From assembly GCA_964598695.1 (NCBI GenBank), contig CAZRDB010000036.1:1-34331 (forward strand): a DNA stretch of 34,331 nucleotides, read 5' to 3'. Shown here piece by piece: positions 31,904 through 34,331 of this stretch; the first letter of the stretch is position 1, and each line of letters opens with the position of its first letter. The translations under genes and the position numbers were made by a program. The DNA comes from CAZRDB01 sp964598695 (GTDB lineage Bacteria > Armatimonadota > Zipacnadia > UBA1398). The notes below the pieces were generated by a model that did not search any database, had not been told where the DNA came from, and saw only the letters and a list, made by a program, of their open reading frames with translations.

Positions 31904-33357
31904 CCGGGCCGGCCCGGGCGGTCCGCGCCGGGAACGGCGGGGCCGTCGACCGGGAGACGGACCGAGAAGGTCGTCCCCGCGCCCAGCGTGCTCGCGACGC
32001 TGACCTCGCCCCCGTGGTGCTCGGCGATGGTCCGCACGATCGAGAGGCCGAGCCCGGTGCCGACCGCCGCGTGGAGCCGGCCGCGCTTCGAGCGGAAGAA
32101 CTCCTCGAAGATGTGCGGCAAGTCCTCGGGCGGGATCCCGATCCCCTCATCCCGCACGTGGAGCACGAGGCTGCGGCCCTCGGCCGCGAGGCCGACGCGC
32201 ACGGTCGTGCCCTCGTGGGAGTACTTGATGGCGTTGGCCGTCAGGTTGGTCACGAGCTGCACCATCTCCTCGCGGTCCGCCAGGATCGCGGGCAGGTCGC
32301 TCGAAGTCTCGTTGACGAGACCGATCCGCCGTCTCTCGGCTCGCTCGGCCAGCAGCCGCAACACCTCCTCGACCACCACCGCCATGCTCACCCGTTCGAG
32401 CTGCTCGCGGGCCGCTCCGGCATGGGCGCGGGAGAGGGCCAGCAGGTCGTCGACCATCCGCAGGAGCTGCGCGATGCGCTCGTGGGCGCGGGAGACGGCC
32501 TCGCGCGCGGCATCGGGTACCGGCCCCGCATAGCCGTCGCGGACGACCTCCAGCGAGGTCGTGATCGCGGCGAGGGGTGAGCGGAGTTCGTGCGAGACGC
32601 GGCGCATGTAGGCGGTCTGCATGTGCTGCGTCGCCTGGAGCCGCTCATAGGCGTCGGCGAGCAGGGCGGTCTGGCGCCGGACCTCGAGGAGGAGCTGCTG
32701 GGCCTCCTCCTGACGCGCGCGCAGGCGGGCCACGATCGAAGCGGCGAGGTAGACCGAGGCATGGAGCAGGCTGGCGAAGCCACCCACGAGCAGGAGCTTG
32801 AAGCCGGCGACGGAGACCCCCTCGGGCGCGAACCGGAAGGTCTCGGGCGGACCGGAGAGGAGGATGAGGCCGGCCCCGAGGACAGTCCCAGCCGCCGCCC
32901 AGCCGTAGGCGGCACGCTGGCTCAGGAGGATCGAGGCCAGCACCATGTGGAGCACGTACAGGCCGAGGAAGGGGCTGGCGTAGCCGCCGGTGAGGGCGAC
33001 GAACCCGGTGAGGGCCGCGAGATCGAGCGCGATCTGCAGGTGGGCGAAAGCGACGGCGCGCGGATGCTCGAGCCCCTCGTGGCCCGGCCTCGGCCGGCGC
33101 CAGGCGGCCAGCAGGCAGGCGTTGTACAGGGCGACGAGGGCGCCGAGGCCCACGACGGCGGGCAGCAGGCGGCGGAGGTCGGAGGGGCCGTGCAGGAAGT
33201 ACAGCGCCGCGACCCCTCCGGCGACGAGCCCGGCGGCGGCGAGCCAGCGCAGCGAGACCATCCAGGCTACACGCTCAGCCAGTTCCCGCTCGGCGAGCGT
33301 CGGCTCGGCGCGGGGTTCGCCCGCGGCCTCGCGAGCCTCAGCAGGTGGGCCGGGCAC
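31900..33357 (-). CDS. Membrane sensor histidine kinase (orphan)
   Basis: A 485-residue kinase with six predicted membrane helices between about residues 37 and 210, a linker helix, a dimerisation/phosphoacceptor domain with SHELRSPL (His256), and an ATP-binding domain with NLTANAIKYS, DEGIGIPPEDLPHIFEEFF and GTGLGLSIV. No HAMP or PAS domain is apparent, so sensing is probably through the membrane helices. GTG 33357 is chosen because GGGAGG lies six bases upstream; residues of the open frame beyond it are low-complexity and Arg-rich. No response regulator is beside it: the neighbours are hypB (convergent) and the LeuB-like gene (divergent). The signal and target are unknown. Confidence 0.93.
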   Translation of the reverse strand: MPGPPAEAREAAGEPRAEPTLAERELAERVAWMVSLRWLAAAGLVAGGVAALYFLHGPSDLRRLLPAVVGLGALVALYNACLLAAWRRPRPGHEGLEHPRAVAFAHLQIALDLAALTGFVALTGGYASPFLGLYVLHMVLASILLSQRAAYGWAAAGTVLGAGLILLSGPPETFRFAPEGVSVAGFKLLLVGGFASLLHASVYLAASIVARLRARQEEAQQLLLEVRRQTALLADAYERLQATQHMQTAYMRRVSHELRSPLAAITTSLEVVRDGYAGPVPDAAREAVSRAHERIAQLLRMVDDLLALSRAHAGAAREQLERVSMAVVVEEVLRLLAERAERRRIGLVNETSSDLPAILADREEMVQLVTNLTANAIKYSHEGTTVRVGLAAEGRSLVLHVRDEGIGIPPEDLPHIFEEFFRSKRGRLHAAVGTGLGLSIVRTIAEHHGGEVSVASTLGAGTTFSVRLPVDGPAVPGADRPGRPG

Positions 33358-33616
33358 GGCGCGCCTCCCTTCCGAGCCGCGCCGGGAGCGGGCTCGCGAC
33401 GGAGAGCGAACTGCACCGGCAGGTTCGCCACGGGCGCGCCAACTCCTGTGCCCGGGAGCCGAGCGACACCGGCTGGGTGTCGCTCGCACGGCCCATCGCG
33501 CCGGTGTCCCGCCCCGGCCGCGACGTGCTACACTAGGCGTTCCTGCAACCGCGGAGTGCGGCGCCGTTCGGCACGTCGCGCCGCGCATTCGGGTTCTGCC
33601 GAGAGGGGCACCGTGC
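33358..33616 (+). promoter_or_regulatory. Divergent region with possible promoter for the LeuB-like gene
   Basis: The 259 bases between the kinase and the LeuB-like gene hold a possible extended -10, TGC followed by TACACT, at 33526-33534 on the plus strand. A matching -35 is not evident. The start codon would be about 75 bases downstream of the initiation point. No promoter is evident for the kinase. Confidence 0.3.
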
Positions 33617-34331
33617 ATGCATCACAAGATTGCTGTCATCCCGGCCGACGGGATCGGTCCGGAGGTCACGCGCGAAGCGATGAAAGTCTTCTCGGTGGCC
33701 GCGGGGAAGTCCGGCTTCACCTACGAAACCGTCGACTACGACTTCGGTGGGGACCGGTATCTCCGGACAGGCGAGATCGTGCCCGACTCGGCCCTCGAGG
33801 AACTCCGTCAGGTGGACGCGATCTACCTGGGCGCGGTGGGCCACCCCGACGTGGCGCCGGGCATCCTGGAGCACGGCCTGCTGCTCCGGGTCCGGTTCGA
33901 GCTGGACCAGTACATCAACCTCCGGCCGGTCAAGCTCTACCCCGGGGTCTGGACCCCGATCAAGGACAAGGGGCCGGAGCACATCAACTTCCTGGTCGTC
34001 CGCGAGAACACGGAGTGCCTGTACTGCGGCATCGGCGGCACGCTCCACAAGGGCACCGCGATGGAAGTCGCCACGCAGACGATGCTGTACACCCGCCAGG
34101 GCACGGAGCGGTGCATTCGGTACGCCTACGATCTGTGCCGGGCCAAGGGCCGAATGAAGAAGCTCACGCTGGTCGACAAGGCCAACGTGCTGGTGCATGG
34201 CCACGGCCTGTGGGGCCGGGTCTTCGCCGAGGTTGGCGCGGAGTACCCGGACATCACCCAGGATCACGCCTACGTCGACGCCTGCTGCATGTGGTTCGTG
34301 AAGAACCCCGAGTGGTTCGACGTGATCGTGA
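33617..34331 (+). CDS. leuB: 3-isopropylmalate dehydrogenase-type enzyme, N-terminal part (cut by window edge)
   Basis: The gene opens at ATG 33617 after GAGAGGGG (eight bases) and continues past the right edge; 238 residues are visible. It begins HHKIAVIPADGIGPEV and has the actinobacterial-type LeuB pattern: ILEHGLLLRVRFELDQYINLRP, VVRENTECLY (substrate arginine and catalytic tyrosine), LVDKANVL (catalytic lysine) and YVDACCMW (metal aspartate). It should decarboxylate 3-isopropylmalate to 2-oxoisocaproate with NAD in leucine synthesis. Tartrate or homoisocitrate dehydrogenases of the same family are alternatives. The NAD-specificity region is beyond the edge. Confidence 0.85.
   Translation, partial: MHHKIAVIPADGIGPEVTREAMKVFSVAAGKSGFTYETVDYDFGGDRYLRTGEIVPDSALEELRQVDAIYLGAVGHPDVAPGILEHGLLLRVRFELDQYINLRPVKLYPGVWTPIKDKGPEHINFLVVRENTECLYCGIGGTLHKGTAMEVATQTMLYTRQGTERCIRYAYDLCRAKGRMKKLTLVDKANVLVHGHGLWGRVFAEVGAEYPDITQDHAYVDACCMWFVKNPEWFDVIV

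Overview
This is a strongly GC-rich bacterial window with dense, mostly operonic genes. GTG and TTG starts are common and Shine-Dalgarno sites are clear. There are no rRNA or tRNA genes, CRISPR arrays, phage genes or insertion sequences that I can see. A run of 10 Ns with unreadable flanks (23013-23157) shows a draft, probably metagenomic, assembly. Three things suggest an uncultured environmental bacterium: a HzsA-related/di-haem/FGE-like fusion protein, a Gfo/Idh/MocA protein with an unusual AVP motif, and a secreted propeller. These traits are common in the PVC group, Armatimonadota, Hydrogenedentota and similar phyla. This placement is inference from gene content only.

Layout. 1-458 (-): start of an AAA/SMC-type ATPase, cut by the window edge. 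533-5298 (-): histidine operon hisB-hisH-hisA-hisF-hisI, followed by a secreted HtrA-like protein that has lost two catalytic residues. A perfect TATAAT box lies just upstream of hisB. 5473-8176 (+): a Cys-rich YkgJ-like protein and a multi-pass GT-C-like membrane protein. 8337-10167 (-): a small, apparently frameshifted membrane gene and a secreted seven-bladed propeller. 10373-13212 (+): a xylose-isomerase-like TIM barrel, a PfkB/HldE-like sugar kinase, a zinc-ribbon membrane protein and an unknown protein.

13209-22491 (-): a ten-gene, tightly packed unit. In transcription order it reads ACT-domain protein, two tandem LivK lipoproteins, livH, livM, livG, livF, a phenylacetate-CoA-ligase homologue (PaaK1), an unknown membrane-anchored protein and a DnaJ-zinc-finger-like membrane protein. 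22614-23727 (-): a Tat-exported clan GH-A glycoside hydrolase, interrupted by the assembly gap. 23924-25683 (+): a second, canonical paaK overlapping a second ACT gene. 25712-30829 (+): the Gfo/Idh/MocA protein and the HzsA-like fusion. 30870-31903 (+): hypA-hypB nickel chaperones. 31900-33357 (-): an orphan sensor histidine kinase. 33617-end (+): a LeuB-type dehydrogenase, cut by the right edge.

How it may work together. The central block looks like uptake (LivKKHMGF) and CoA activation (PaaK) of a branched-chain amino acid or an aryl or 2-oxo-acid-derived carboxylate, with ACT proteins as likely ligand sensors. The two PaaK copies differ: the divergent operon encodes the canonical enzyme, while the transporter-linked copy lacks the C-terminal adenylation lysine. 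The most unusual items are this PaaK/ACT duplication, the HtrA-like pseudoprotease, the HzsA-like/FGE-like fusion, the four-CxxC membrane protein, and two convergent gene pairs whose stop codons share one CTAG palindrome.
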